A stretch of DNA of 64,000 bases from NCBI GenBank assembly GCA_902588975.1, contig CACIRJ010000002.1, positions 62,001 to 126,000 of the forward strand, given 5' to 3'. Of the stretch, positions 29,582-39,225 are shown one piece after another. This DNA is from an uncultured Pelagibacteraceae bacterium. GTDB taxonomy: Bacteria > Pseudomonadota > Alphaproteobacteria > Pelagibacterales > Pelagibacteraceae. The position numbers and the translations under genes were made by a program. The notes beneath the pieces are model-generated. The model was not told the origin of the DNA. It ran no database searches and was given only the letters and a program-made list of their open reading frames with translations. Numbering within the stretch: position 1 is the stretch's first letter; every line of letters begins with the position of its first letter.

Positions 29582-31771
29582 TTATTTATTTAGAAATTTT
29601 TGTGCTTCCGAAAAATGGACAGCAAAATTCATACCTTCAGTATCTTCTTTATTTAAACCTTGTGTATTTACACCAACAACTTTGTCTTTATAAAAAAGTG
29701 GTCCTCCTGAATTACCTGGATTAATTGCAGCATCTGTTTGGATAAATAAAACTTTACCAGTATCAGTTACACTATAAACACTAGACTCCATTCTTATTGC
29801 ACTTATCCATCCTTTTGTAAGTGAAAACTTTCTTCCTTTAGGATGACCTAAAGCTTCTACCAATTCTCCTTGCTTTAATTGACCATCAAAGAAGGTTACC
29901 GGTTTTCCAACAAAATTTGTTTTTAATAAAGCTAAATCTCTCTTTAAATCTTTTTTAATGACAACAGCTGATGATCTTTTATTTGCTTTGTTAGTAACTG
30001 TTATTGTAGATGCATTTTCAATAACATGATAGTTGGTAAGTATCTCATCTTTGCTTACAAAAAAACCAGACCCTAAACCATTATCTGTTTTTACGATAAC
30101 AACACTATCAAATCTTTCATCTTTTAGTTCAAATCCTGAACTATTATTTAGTGATGCTGATTTATTGTTTTGTTTTTTTTTACCACTAGTTAATTTTTGC
30201 CACCAAGATAATTCCTCTTCTTTATCATCTACTGTAGAAATTATATTCAAACTTACATAAAGTTCATTTTTTCCAGGCAATTCAGTAAAGTTGTTTTCAT
30301 TTTCAATTAGATTTAAAAATTTATCTGCTGAGATATTAGATAATTTTTGTTTCTGCCATCTTGTTATGTCTTTTTTTTCAGAATATTTACTCACTAGAGA
30401 GTTATATTTTTTATCTTGTGGATCAATATTATAAGCAGCAGTAAAATTTTTATTTTTTTCGATAGTAATAAATTTTTCTTTATAACTATAATCTTTTGAT
30501 TGTATTACTTGAAATATTGCTTTTTTTTCTGCTTTTATTCCCTGAGTTATGTAAGTGTAATTTCTTAAAACTTCTTTTTCTAAATAATGTGGAGTAGATG
30601 ATAGTTTTGCAGACCATCTATTATATCTGTTTTTTGCATTATTTCTTTTTTCACCTGCTGCAGCCTGACCTGCAAGACCTGCCATTTGATTAAAAATTGA
30701 CGCCCATCCACCATAAGGATTATAAGATGTTGCTGCAATGGTAGAATTTTGAAAGTTTCTTTCAGCTATCAAATAGTCTCTTTCTGCACTTCTAAGCTCT
30801 GCTTCAATTCTACTTATTTCAGGATTAGGTATAGATTTTGTACCAGCAACATAAGTAGAACCCACCTCATTTTCTGAAACTACAGATGAAAATGTATCAA
30901 AATCTTTTGGAATAATTATTACTAAATTAGAATTATTTGCAAACAATGTATTAACAGTTTGCTCATCTAAATTATTAATCTCATTAAAATCAATTTCATT
31001 ATTAGGATTAATTTTTGGAAATAATTCTTGATTAACTATCGAATTATTTAAAAAGACAATTTTAAGGTTTTGATTAACATTTTCTATATTTTGAATTTTG
31101 TTTTTAGCTTTTTGTTTTTCAGCTCTTAGTTTTGCATCTCTAATTTTTTTATTTTCAATTTCAGCTAATCTTTGTTGTTTTTTTAATTCTTTTTCTCTTC
31201 GTTTTTTTTCTAAATCAGCTAGTCTTTTTTCCTTTTTGAGTTGTTGTTTAATTTTATTAGCTATCTTCTTCTTCTCTTGCTCTTCTTTTCTTTTTTTAAT
31301 ATCAGCTAATCTTTGTTGTTTCTTTAATTCTTGTTCTTTTTTTCTGGCTAGAATTTTATCCTTTTTTTCTTTTTTTCTTTGTTTGATTTTAGCTAGAATA
31401 TCCTCATTATCTTTAGAGCTGATTTCAATTTTTTTTGCTTTTTTCTTTATCTCCTCAGAGACTTTTAAAATATTTTCTTCATCTTTTTCCTTTGTGTCTG
31501 TTTCTACAATTGATATTTCATTATTTTCAGTCTTTGACTCGGACTTTCTAAAATTTTTAAGTTCTAAAAATCTTTCACTTTGGTTAAAATTAATTATATG
31601 AGTAAATTCTTTTTGATTAATTTCTTTACTATTATTAGAACAAATATCATTACCAAATATAGGGTATATGAAGCCTTCTTCATCTAAACACAGACTTTCA
31701 TCTGCATTTAAATTTGAATTAAAAAAAATAAGTAAACAAGCAAAAAAAATAAAGTGTATTTTTTTTTTCAT
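29582..31771 (-). CDS. Exported trypsin-like serine protease with long charged coiled-coil region
   Basis: A 729-residue protein with a signal peptide (1-23). Residues ~100-230 are almost entirely charged and contain three imperfect repeats of the K-K-x-x-RLA-(D/E) type at about 150, 178 and 197, predicting a long single helix or coiled coil. A middle region (~320-480) is of unknown type. The C-terminal HtrA-like protease domain has an intact triad: His582 (TNYHV), Asp612 (RDLALL) and Ser688 (GNSGGPL). No PDZ domain follows, unlike DegP/DegQ. It probably acts in the periplasm. Neighbours on both sides are also secreted. Confidence 0.85.
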   Translation of the reverse strand: MKKKIHFIFFACLLIFFNSNLNADESLCLDEEGFIYPIFGNDICSNNSKEINQKEFTHIINFNQSERFLELKNFRKSESKTENNEISIVETDTKEKDEENILKVSEEIKKKAKKIEISSKDNEDILAKIKQRKKEKKDKILARKKEQELKKQQRLADIKKRKEEQEKKKIANKIKQQLKKEKRLADLEKKRREKELKKQQRLAEIENKKIRDAKLRAEKQKAKNKIQNIENVNQNLKIVFLNNSIVNQELFPKINPNNEIDFNEINNLDEQTVNTLFANNSNLVIIIPKDFDTFSSVVSENEVGSTYVAGTKSIPNPEISRIEAELRSAERDYLIAERNFQNSTIAATSYNPYGGWASIFNQMAGLAGQAAAGEKRNNAKNRYNRWSAKLSSTPHYLEKEVLRNYTYITQGIKAEKKAIFQVIQSKDYSYKEKFITIEKNKNFTAAYNIDPQDKKYNSLVSKYSEKKDITRWQKQKLSNISADKFLNLIENENNFTELPGKNELYVSLNIISTVDDKEEELSWWQKLTSGKKKQNNKSASLNNSSGFELKDERFDSVVIVKTDNGLGSGFFVSKDEILTNYHVIENASTITVTNKANKRSSAVVIKKDLKRDLALLKTNFVGKPVTFFDGQLKQGELVEALGHPKGRKFSLTKGWISAIRMESSVYSVTDTGKVLFIQTDAAINPGNSGGPLFYKDKVVGVNTQGLNKEDTEGMNFAVHFSEAQKFLNK

Positions 31772-31806
31772 TTAGTAGATAATACTAAATAAATTTAATT
31801 TTTAAA

Positions 31807-32475
31807 ATGAGAATAATTATTATTATTTCGCTTTTCTATTTACACAGTTTAACAGCAAAAGCTGATAATTTACTACCAGAAGCTTCATATTTACTATCTA
31901 GTAAAAAAGAAACTGACAAACTGGTAATGATGAACTCTACAAAAGCAAAAAATTTAGTTTTAAATAATTACGATAAAATCTTAAATATTGATTTTGAACA
32001 AAATTTCAAAGATAAAAATAAAGTAAACGAAATTGAAAATACACTAAAAAAGTGTATCGAAAAAAAATGTTTTAGTAACTTGATACCAGTATGGAGAAAG
32101 GGAAATCCACCAACAAAGGCTATAGCCCTAGCCTATGCTCAGCTTGTTGATGATTTAATCACTGATAATTTGAAATTAAAATATGAGAACCAAATTAATA
32201 GTCTAATCAAAAAAAATGAAAGTGATAATGAGCTCGCAAAGTTAAAAAATGAGACGAATATAGATAAAATTAAAGATCAATTTCAAAAAAAAATAGTTTC
32301 AATGGAAAATGAAAATTCAAAATTAAAAACTACTATTGAGAAGATGCTTATTAATTATCAAAATCAGATTTCAAATCTTAAAGCTGAAATTAATACTCTC
32401 AAATCTAATTTTGACAAAGCATATAATTTAGTACCAAAATCAAAAAGAAAAAAATTAGAAGAAGAAATCGAGTAA
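31807..32475 (+). CDS. Exported coiled-coil protein of unknown function (222 aa)
   Basis: A signal peptide (residues 1-19, ending LTAKA) precedes a domain with a cysteine pair (KKCIEKKCF) and a conserved-looking PVWRKGNPPTKAIALAYAQLV stretch. From about residue 118 to the end the sequence is heptad-like and highly charged (EN, KLK, NQI repeats), typical of a coiled coil. It is divergent from the protease with only 35 bp between starts, so promoters overlap or are shared. Family not recognised; a partner of the coiled-coil protease is speculation. Confidence 0.6.
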   Translation: MRIIIIISLFYLHSLTAKADNLLPEASYLLSSKKETDKLVMMNSTKAKNLVLNNYDKILNIDFEQNFKDKNKVNEIENTLKKCIEKKCFSNLIPVWRKGNPPTKAIALAYAQLVDDLITDNLKLKYENQINSLIKKNESDNELAKLKNETNIDKIKDQFQKKIVSMENENSKLKTTIEKMLINYQNQISNLKAEINTLKSNFDKAYNLVPKSKRKKLEEEIE

Positions 32476-32482
32476 ATTAAAT

Positions 32483-32935
32483 TCAACTTTTACAACTAAA
32501 GAAAGAAATATATTTTTCATTATCTTTAGTATTCATATTTTTTGTAACTTCGTGAATTAATTCACCTGTTGATCTATTTAAAAATACTGATTCTGAGTAT
32601 TTTTTTTCTTTATCTATATTTTTAAATAAAATGGTATCGTTTTTAGCAATTCTAACATTATCTTTACTAATATCTGAATAAGTATCTATAAATTCTGATA
32701 AACCATTAATAGTAAGTTTACTTGGTTGTGCTGCTACAACTTTTAAAACTTTTTTTTTATCTACCTCAATATTGTCTGCAGTAAAAGTTTGATAATTAAA
32801 ATCTTTATTTTTGATCATTATTTTTTCTAATTTACAATCAAAAGTAATTTTAAAGTCATGGATGATATCAGTATTTTTGGAAAAACTAATTGATGATGAA
32901 AAAAGTAAAATTACTATCGAAAATATAATTTTCAT
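32483..32935 (-). CDS. Exported protein of unknown function (150 aa)
   Basis: A small secreted protein with a signal peptide (about 1-19, ending SISFS). The mature part looks beta-rich, with alternating polar and hydrophobic residues, one early cysteine (C35) and one near the end (FFSCKS), which may pair. The block FLNRSTGELIHEVTK is distinctive but I cannot assign it. The stop of the upstream flavoprotein gene and this ATG are adjacent, so the two are probably co-transcribed. Confidence 0.6.
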   Translation of the reverse strand: MKIIFSIVILLFSSSISFSKNTDIIHDFKITFDCKLEKIMIKNKDFNYQTFTADNIEVDKKKVLKVVAAQPSKLTINGLSEFIDTYSDISKDNVRIAKNDTILFKNIDKEKKYSESVFLNRSTGELIHEVTKNMNTKDNEKYISFFSCKS

Positions 32936-33913
32936 TTATTTACCATATCGTATTTTACTGTGTAAATCGTGTGCACTTAGCCACCCATTTTCTAATCTTG
33001 GACCTCCAAAATAATCACCGCATAAACCTAATTTTAAAGACTTATTCCATACAGATAATTGCTTAAGTGGTTTTGAATTTGATGAATACATCCAGCCATG
33101 AATTCTCGAATGATGAATTTTTTTGATTTTTAACTTTGTTAATTTTTCAAATTTTTTAACAAGCTGATTGGTATAATATTTTCTTTTATTTCTATAATCT
33201 TTTGTAAATTTATTGCCGTATTTATAAGTACTTTGAAGTGTCCATAAATCATACTTAAATTTAAATCTTTTCTTACTATTTTCGTATGCAGCCCAACCAA
33301 GCATATCATCATTAAAAAAGTAACTACTATTATTCTGTTTAAGCTTATTGGTAACAATCATAACTGTCAAATTGGCATCCATCTTAACTTTTTGATTTAA
33401 ATAAGATTTATTAAGATATTTTCGTCCTAATTTCTTACTTTGTGGAAATGGGCAAGTCAAAATAAGATTTTTACATTTTTGTTTTACATCATTTTTGAAT
33501 GTTAATTCCCAATAGTCGTTTAATCTCTTTACATTTGTAAGCTCATGTTCAAAATTACATTTAATTTTTTTTAATAAATGTTTGCTAATGGAGTTGTTTC
33601 CTTTTGTTCCAATTAATTTTAAATGATTTTTAATTTCTTTGACTGTTTTATGCAGAAATAAATGATTTCCCCCCCACTTTTTTAAAATTTTTTTCTTAAT
33701 AAGTTGATTAGTAAATGTTTTAAATTTTGTAGATTTTGGAGAGATATATTGAAGTCCGTGATCAAATCCGACTTTATCTTTATATTTTTTAAATGAACTT
33801 CTTCCGCCAAAACCTCTTGCTTTATCATAAACTGCAACGGAATATTTTTTATTTAATAATTTTGCTATCGTTGATCCAGAAATTCCCGATCCTATGATGC
33901 AAAAATCAAGCAT
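32936..33913 (-). CDS. Renalase-like FAD-dependent amine oxidase family protein
   Basis: A 325-residue flavoprotein. The N-terminal dinucleotide motif CIIGSGISGSTIA is followed by the second FAD-contact block ARGFGGRSSF and DHGLQYIS, as in renalase-type proteins. The C-terminal block GLCGDYFGGPRLENGWLSAHDL supplies the last FAD contact. The central region is lysine-rich and divergent. Bacterial renalases oxidise dihydropyridine isomers of NAD(P)H; whether this member does so is inferred only from family. The following small secreted protein starts at its stop codon. Confidence 0.75.
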   Translation of the reverse strand: MLDFCIIGSGISGSTIAKLLNKKYSVAVYDKARGFGGRSSFKKYKDKVGFDHGLQYISPKSTKFKTFTNQLIKKKILKKWGGNHLFLHKTVKEIKNHLKLIGTKGNNSISKHLLKKIKCNFEHELTNVKRLNDYWELTFKNDVKQKCKNLILTCPFPQSKKLGRKYLNKSYLNQKVKMDANLTVMIVTNKLKQNNSSYFFNDDMLGWAAYENSKKRFKFKYDLWTLQSTYKYGNKFTKDYRNKRKYYTNQLVKKFEKLTKLKIKKIHHSRIHGWMYSSNSKPLKQLSVWNKSLKLGLCGDYFGGPRLENGWLSAHDLHSKIRYGK

Positions 33914-33931
33914 AATTCACAACTTGATTGA

Positions 33932-35104
33932 TTAACAAAGATACTCAAGTGCCTTAAGTATTCCACCTTTTTTGTAAGGTATTTTAGATTTCATTAAACC
34001 CATTTCAACACCTGCCAATGTTCCAGCTAACATTAGTTCATTAAAATCACCTAAATGGCCAATTCTAAAAATTTTACCAGCGACTTTTGCAAGTCCTGTT
34101 CCTAATGACATGTTGTAATGATCTAAAATAGTTTTTCTTAAAAAATCTGCATCATGACCATCTGGAACCATTACAGCTGTTAATGAGTCTGAGTATTCTT
34201 CTGGATTTTTACAAAGTATTTCTAATCCCCACGAATTGACAGCAACTCTTGTAGCTTCTGCAAATCTTTTGTGTCTTTTAAAAACATTATCTAAACCTTC
34301 TTCTGTAAGCATATTGATTGCTTCATCCAAACCATAGAATAAATTTGTAGCTGGTGTGTAAGGAAAGTAACCTTTTTTATTATTTTCTAACATCGGTCCC
34401 CAATCCCAATACGATTTTGGTAATTCAGATGTTTTATATGCCTCTAAAGCTTTAGAGCTTATTGCATTAAAAGAAAGTCCTGGTGGTAATAGTAATCCTT
34501 TTTGAGAACCACCAACAGTTACATCAACTTTCCACTCTTCATGTCTATAATCAATAGATCCTAATGAAGATATCGTATCAACAAATAATAAAGCTGGATG
34601 TTCCGCATTGTCCATAGCTTTTCTAATTTCTCCAATTCTACTTGTTACTCCAGTAGAAGTTTCATTATGTACAGCACAAACTGCTTTAATTTTTTTATCT
34701 TTGTCTTCTTTTAATTTTTGTTCAACAATGTTTGGGTCTACACCTGTTCTCCAGTCACCTTCTACAAAGTCTACTTCAATTTTAAATTTTTGAGCAATAT
34801 CCCACCACAGAGTTGAGAAATGTCCAGTTTCAAACATCAAGATTTTATCACCAGCACTTAAAGTGTTTACAAGTGCAGCTTCCCAAGCACCTGTTCCTGA
34901 AGCTGGAAAAATTATTACAGGTTCAGAAGTTTTAAAAATTAATTTTATTCGATCTAAAACTCTTAGTCCTAATTCAGCAAAGTCTGGTCCTCTATGATCT
35001 ATAGTTGGATAATCCATAGCTCTTAGAACTCTATCTGGAACGTTTGTTGGTCCTGGAATTTGTAAAAAATGTCTACCAGGTCTTATATTATTTGAAATTG
35101 CCAT
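33932..35104 (-). CDS. Serine--glyoxylate / alanine--glyoxylate aminotransferase family
   Basis: A fold-type I PLP enzyme of 390 residues that transfers an amino group to glyoxylate. The N-terminus FLQIPGPTNVPDRVLRAMD and the pocket ASGTGAWEAA are typical; the PLP lysine is K202 in GGSQKGLLLPPG. The best match is the SgaA-type serine-glyoxylate aminotransferase used in glyoxylate and one-carbon assimilation. It is divergent from the enolase-superfamily gene by 45 bp, suggesting shared regulation with a hydroxyacid degradation set. Confidence 0.88.
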   Translation of the reverse strand: MAISNNIRPGRHFLQIPGPTNVPDRVLRAMDYPTIDHRGPDFAELGLRVLDRIKLIFKTSEPVIIFPASGTGAWEAALVNTLSAGDKILMFETGHFSTLWWDIAQKFKIEVDFVEGDWRTGVDPNIVEQKLKEDKDKKIKAVCAVHNETSTGVTSRIGEIRKAMDNAEHPALLFVDTISSLGSIDYRHEEWKVDVTVGGSQKGLLLPPGLSFNAISSKALEAYKTSELPKSYWDWGPMLENNKKGYFPYTPATNLFYGLDEAINMLTEEGLDNVFKRHKRFAEATRVAVNSWGLEILCKNPEEYSDSLTAVMVPDGHDADFLRKTILDHYNMSLGTGLAKVAGKIFRIGHLGDFNELMLAGTLAGVEMGLMKSKIPYKKGGILKALEYLC

Positions 35105-35149
35105 ACCGCTGTATATGCTAAAGAAATTATATAAGCAAATTTATAATGT

Positions 35150-36304
35150 ATGACAAATAGTAGTAATTTAATTGATAGCTTAGAGGTTTATGTTCTTAAT
35201 AATCCAGATGAAGTAAAACCACATTGGGTTAGTCACTTTATTGTACCAACAGCTAATGAACTCTTAATTAAAATTAAAACTAAAGATGGTCATTCAGGAT
35301 TTGGTTTAGCAACAAGCTATACTGATATTGCTCCTATCATCAAACCATTTTCAAATGGCTTACAAGATTTAATAATTGGAGAAGATCCATTTTGCCCTGA
35401 AAAAATTTATGAAAAAATTTTCAAATTAACAGATACTCGAACCAGTAGCGAAAAAAGTTGGAGCAGAGAAGCATTAATTAGAATTTCAGCCGCTTTAGAT
35501 ATTGCTTGTTGGGATTTGATAGGAAAAGCTTCAAACATCCCATTGTATAAATTATTTGGTGGATACAGAAATAAAATTCCTGTTTATGTAACATGTGCTT
35601 ACTACAGAGACGGTAAAGATGAAAAAGAACTAAGAGATGAAATAAAAAAATTAATAAATCTTGGTCATCAAAGTTTTAAAGTTAAAGTTGGAGGGCTTAG
35701 TATTAAAGAAGACGCTAAGAGATTAGAAATCATTAGAGATGAAATTGGAGATCAAAAAGGTTTAATGATTGATGTCAATAGAGCATGGGATCTAAAAACT
35801 GCAATTGAAGGTGTAAAAGAATTTGAGAGATTTAATCCTACATGGATTGAAGAACCTGTTAGATGGGAAGATGATAGAAGGACTTTAAAACTTTTATCAA
35901 AACAAACTAAAATTCCATTATCAGGTGGTGAAAGTGAAATAACTATTTATGGGTGTAGGTCCATGATTGAAGAAGAGGCAATACAAATTTTACAATTTGA
36001 TTGCACAATGTTTGGTGGTTTTACTAATGGAAAAAAACTTTCTGCACTGTGTGAATTAAATCATATAGATGTAGCACCACATCATGATTGTTATATTCAT
36101 GCACCATTAGTAGCATCAACTCCAGCTGGGAGAATTGTTGAGTCATTTGATGATGAAAGAGATCCTCTTCAAGCACAATTATTTGAAAATCCACATAAAA
36201 TGAGTGATGGATGGATACATTTAAATGAAAAACCTGGTTTAGGTTTAGAGATTTCAGAAACCGCGTTAAAAAAGTTCGGTAAACTGGTTTACAAAAATAA
36301 ATAA
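35150..36304 (+). CDS. Mandelate racemase/muconate lactonizing enzyme family protein (enolase superfamily)
   Basis: A 384-residue TIM-barrel enzyme that removes an alpha-proton from a carboxylate. Residues of the mandelate-racemase subgroup are visible: K177-x-K179, metal ligands D208, E234/E235 and E261, and the His-Asp pair D284 and H311 (APHHD). This arrangement is typical of acid-sugar dehydratases and racemases. It lies 18 bp before a D-2-hydroxyacid-type dehydrogenase and next to an aminotransferase, consistent with catabolism of a sugar acid or hydroxyacid. Substrate unknown. Confidence 0.88.
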   Translation: MTNSSNLIDSLEVYVLNNPDEVKPHWVSHFIVPTANELLIKIKTKDGHSGFGLATSYTDIAPIIKPFSNGLQDLIIGEDPFCPEKIYEKIFKLTDTRTSSEKSWSREALIRISAALDIACWDLIGKASNIPLYKLFGGYRNKIPVYVTCAYYRDGKDEKELRDEIKKLINLGHQSFKVKVGGLSIKEDAKRLEIIRDEIGDQKGLMIDVNRAWDLKTAIEGVKEFERFNPTWIEEPVRWEDDRRTLKLLSKQTKIPLSGGESEITIYGCRSMIEEEAIQILQFDCTMFGGFTNGKKLSALCELNHIDVAPHHDCYIHAPLVASTPAGRIVESFDDERDPLQAQLFENPHKMSDGWIHLNEKPGLGLEISETALKKFGKLVYKNK

Positions 36305-36321
36305 ACCTTTAATTAAGTTTT

Positions 36322-39225
36322 ATGCGGTTTAATTCAGATCAGATACAAAAAATTGGAAAAGAAATTAGTAGTAAAGTTGATGGAAAAACTTTATTCGATG
36401 AATTCTCACGTGGAAGATACAGTACCGATGCTTCTGTGTATCAAATTAAACCTCTTGGTGTAGTTCTTCCAAAAGATACAAATGATGTTTTAAGTTTAAT
36501 GGAGTATTCACAAAAGAATTCTGTACCTCTATTAGCTAGAGGAGGTGGAAGTTCTCAATGTGGTCAGACTGTTGGCGAAAGTGTTGTACTAGATTATAGC
36601 AAACATCAAAATAAAATTTTAGAACTTAACGTTGAAGAAAAATATGTATGGGTTCAGCCAGGTGTCGTACTAGATCATTTAAATGCTTATTTGAAGCCTC
36701 ATGGTCTTTGGTTTCCAGTGGATGTCTCAACAAGTAGTAGAGCAACTATTGGAGGAATGTCAGCTAACAATTCCTGTGGATCTAGATCATTATATTATGG
36801 CAACATGGTTCATAACGTTTTAGCAATTGAAGCAATATTAGATGATGGCTCAATATTTAATTTTGATCAAATAAATAAGAATTATTTGGCAACAAAGAAT
36901 AACCAAGATAGACTTTATAAAATCATAGATAAATTCATAGATGTAAGACAGCAGGTTGGAGGCGAAATTGATGCTAACTGGCCAACGACACAAAGAAGAG
37001 TTGGAGGATATAACATCGATTTAATTGATCCAGAAGGATTTAACTCATCCAATCTTCTTGTTGGCTCTGAAGGAACATTGTCTTTATTCAATAAAATAAA
37101 ATTAAAATTATCAGAAATACCAAAGAATAAAATTTTAGGTGTCTGCTACTTTGATAATTTCCATCAAGCAATGGAATTATCAAAAGAGATAGTAAAATTA
37201 AAACCAACTTGTGTTGAATTGATGGACCAAAATTTATTAAATTTAGCTAAAGAAATACCAATGTATGCTGGAGGAATAAAAAAATACATCAAAGGAAATC
37301 CTGAAGCAGTTTTGATGGTTGAATTTATTGATACAGAGAAAAGTGTATATGAAAAGAAAATAAAAGATCTAGAATATTTAGTTTTAAATCAAAACAAAAA
37401 AAACGAGTTTTCATATTATTCAGATCTTTCAGAACAGAAAGAAGTTTTTGAAATAAGAAAAGCAGGATTAAATATTTTAATGTCAATGAAAGGTGATAGA
37501 AAACCAGTTGCCTTCATCGAAGATTGTGCAGTTTCTCTAGAACACTTAGCTGACTACACAGCTAGATTAAAAGAAATATTTAAAAAATATGGAACAAGTG
37601 GAATGTTTTATGCACATGCATCTGTTGGAACTCTTCACGTAAGACCAGTTTTAAATATGAAATCAGACAAAGATATACAAAACATGAGATCTATATCTGA
37701 AGAGGCTTTTGAAATGGTTAAAGATTATAAAGGTTCTCACTCAGGAGAACATGGTGATGGAATTGTTAGATCAGAATTTCATGAAATGATGTTTGGTAAA
37801 AAAATCATAAATGCTTTTGAAGAAATAAAAGATACATTCGATAGTAAAAACCTTTTAAATCCTGGAAAAATTGTTCGACCATTTAAATCAAATGATAGAT
37901 CTCTAATGAGATACAAATCAGGTTATCAAACAGAAAATATAGATACACATTATGATTGGTCTAATTGGGGTCAATTCTCTGATGCTGTTGAGATGTGTAA
38001 TAACAATGGAGCTTGTAGAAAGCTAGACTCTGGTGTGATGTGTCCATCATACAGAGTAACTAAAGAAGAAAAAGATTTAGTCCGAGGTAGAGCAAATACT
38101 TTAAGATTAGCTTTATCTAATCAACTTCCAGAGGGTTCATTTGCATCAAAAGAAATGTATGAAACTATGGAGTTATGTGTGAGCTGTAAAGCTTGTCAAA
38201 GAGAATGTCCTATGTCGGTTGATATGGCTAAGATGAAATCTGAGTTTCTTTCTCATTACTATAAAAAATTTAGTATGCGAATTAAAGATAGAGTTATTTC
38301 AGATATGCCAAGACTTATTTGGTTATTAAAAATTGTTGCTCCTATATTCAATAAGATCAAAAATATACCGCTAATCTCAACAATTGTTGAAAAGTTTGGT
38401 TTTGCAACTGCAAGGACTATGCCTGAAGTTCAAAACCAGAACGCGTTACGAGAGATTTATGAAAGTCAGACAGTATCAGAAAACAAAGTAATTTTATTTG
38501 CAGATACATTTAATATTAATTTTGAAAATGAAAATTTGGTTTATGCAATTAAAGTACTAAATAAATTTGGTTATCAGGCAATTATACCAAGTTTTGGTAA
38601 AGATAAATTAAAGAGACCCCTTTGCTGTGGCAGAACTTATATATCTTATGGTCAATTAGACAAAGCATCTGAAGAACTAAATAGATTTAATGATTACGTT
38701 ATACAAAATAATTATGTAGATTTACCAGTTGTAGGTATTGAACCATCCTGTTTATTAACATTTAATGATGAGTATCAGACTTTAAAGAATGTAAATAATA
38801 AAGAACAAATTAAAAATAAATTTTACCTACTTGAGGAATTTATTTTAGAACAAATAAGAAATAATAATAAAATTAAAGCAAATAAGTTTGATCAAAATGT
38901 ATTAATTCATGGACACTGTCATCAAAAATCACAAGATAGAATGAAGGGTCTAACTAATCTTTTATCAGAATTAAATATTCACAATAAAATGATAGAGTCT
39001 AGTTGTTGTGGAATGGCTGGTTCATTTGGATATGACAGTAAAAATTATGAAGTATCTAAAAAAATGGCTAATCTTTCTTTAATACCTGCAATCAATAATA
39101 GTGATGAAAAAGATTTTATAGTTGCAAATGGTACGAGCTGCAGACATCAAATATCTGATTTATCTGAGAAAAAAGGTAAGCATGTCTCAGAATTATTATT
39201 TAAAATTTTTGAGACTGTTAATTAA
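36322..39225 (+). CDS. FAD-binding and Fe-S oxidoreductase fusion (D-2-hydroxyacid dehydrogenase, YdiJ-like)
   Basis: A 967-residue fusion of a GlcD-type flavoprotein and a GlpC-type iron-sulfur protein. The FAD-binding-4 domain (about 40-260; RGGGSSQCGQT, GGMSANNSCGSRS) is followed by the FAD-oxidase C domain (about 290-540; SHSGEHGDGIVR). Then come two cluster motifs near 557-570 and 619-630 (CVSCKACQRECP), and two CCG domains (near 768 and 894). It probably oxidises D-lactate, D-2-hydroxyglutarate or a similar acid and passes electrons to the quinone pool. It ends 4 bp inside the convergent CoA-transferase gene. Confidence 0.88.
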   Translation: MRFNSDQIQKIGKEISSKVDGKTLFDEFSRGRYSTDASVYQIKPLGVVLPKDTNDVLSLMEYSQKNSVPLLARGGGSSQCGQTVGESVVLDYSKHQNKILELNVEEKYVWVQPGVVLDHLNAYLKPHGLWFPVDVSTSSRATIGGMSANNSCGSRSLYYGNMVHNVLAIEAILDDGSIFNFDQINKNYLATKNNQDRLYKIIDKFIDVRQQVGGEIDANWPTTQRRVGGYNIDLIDPEGFNSSNLLVGSEGTLSLFNKIKLKLSEIPKNKILGVCYFDNFHQAMELSKEIVKLKPTCVELMDQNLLNLAKEIPMYAGGIKKYIKGNPEAVLMVEFIDTEKSVYEKKIKDLEYLVLNQNKKNEFSYYSDLSEQKEVFEIRKAGLNILMSMKGDRKPVAFIEDCAVSLEHLADYTARLKEIFKKYGTSGMFYAHASVGTLHVRPVLNMKSDKDIQNMRSISEEAFEMVKDYKGSHSGEHGDGIVRSEFHEMMFGKKIINAFEEIKDTFDSKNLLNPGKIVRPFKSNDRSLMRYKSGYQTENIDTHYDWSNWGQFSDAVEMCNNNGACRKLDSGVMCPSYRVTKEEKDLVRGRANTLRLALSNQLPEGSFASKEMYETMELCVSCKACQRECPMSVDMAKMKSEFLSHYYKKFSMRIKDRVISDMPRLIWLLKIVAPIFNKIKNIPLISTIVEKFGFATARTMPEVQNQNALREIYESQTVSENKVILFADTFNINFENENLVYAIKVLNKFGYQAIIPSFGKDKLKRPLCCGRTYISYGQLDKASEELNRFNDYVIQNNYVDLPVVGIEPSCLLTFNDEYQTLKNVNNKEQIKNKFYLLEEFILEQIRNNNKIKANKFDQNVLIHGHCHQKSQDRMKGLTNLLSELNIHNKMIESSCCGMAGSFGYDSKNYEVSKKMANLSLIPAINNSDEKDFIVANGTSCRHQISDLSEKKGKHVSELLFKIFETVN

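Noticed and set aside
31098..31601. Plus-strand frame of 167 codons opposite the protease coiled-coil region
   Set aside because: Phe/Leu/Ser low-complexity product is a shadow of the Lys/Glu-rich repeats on the minus strand.
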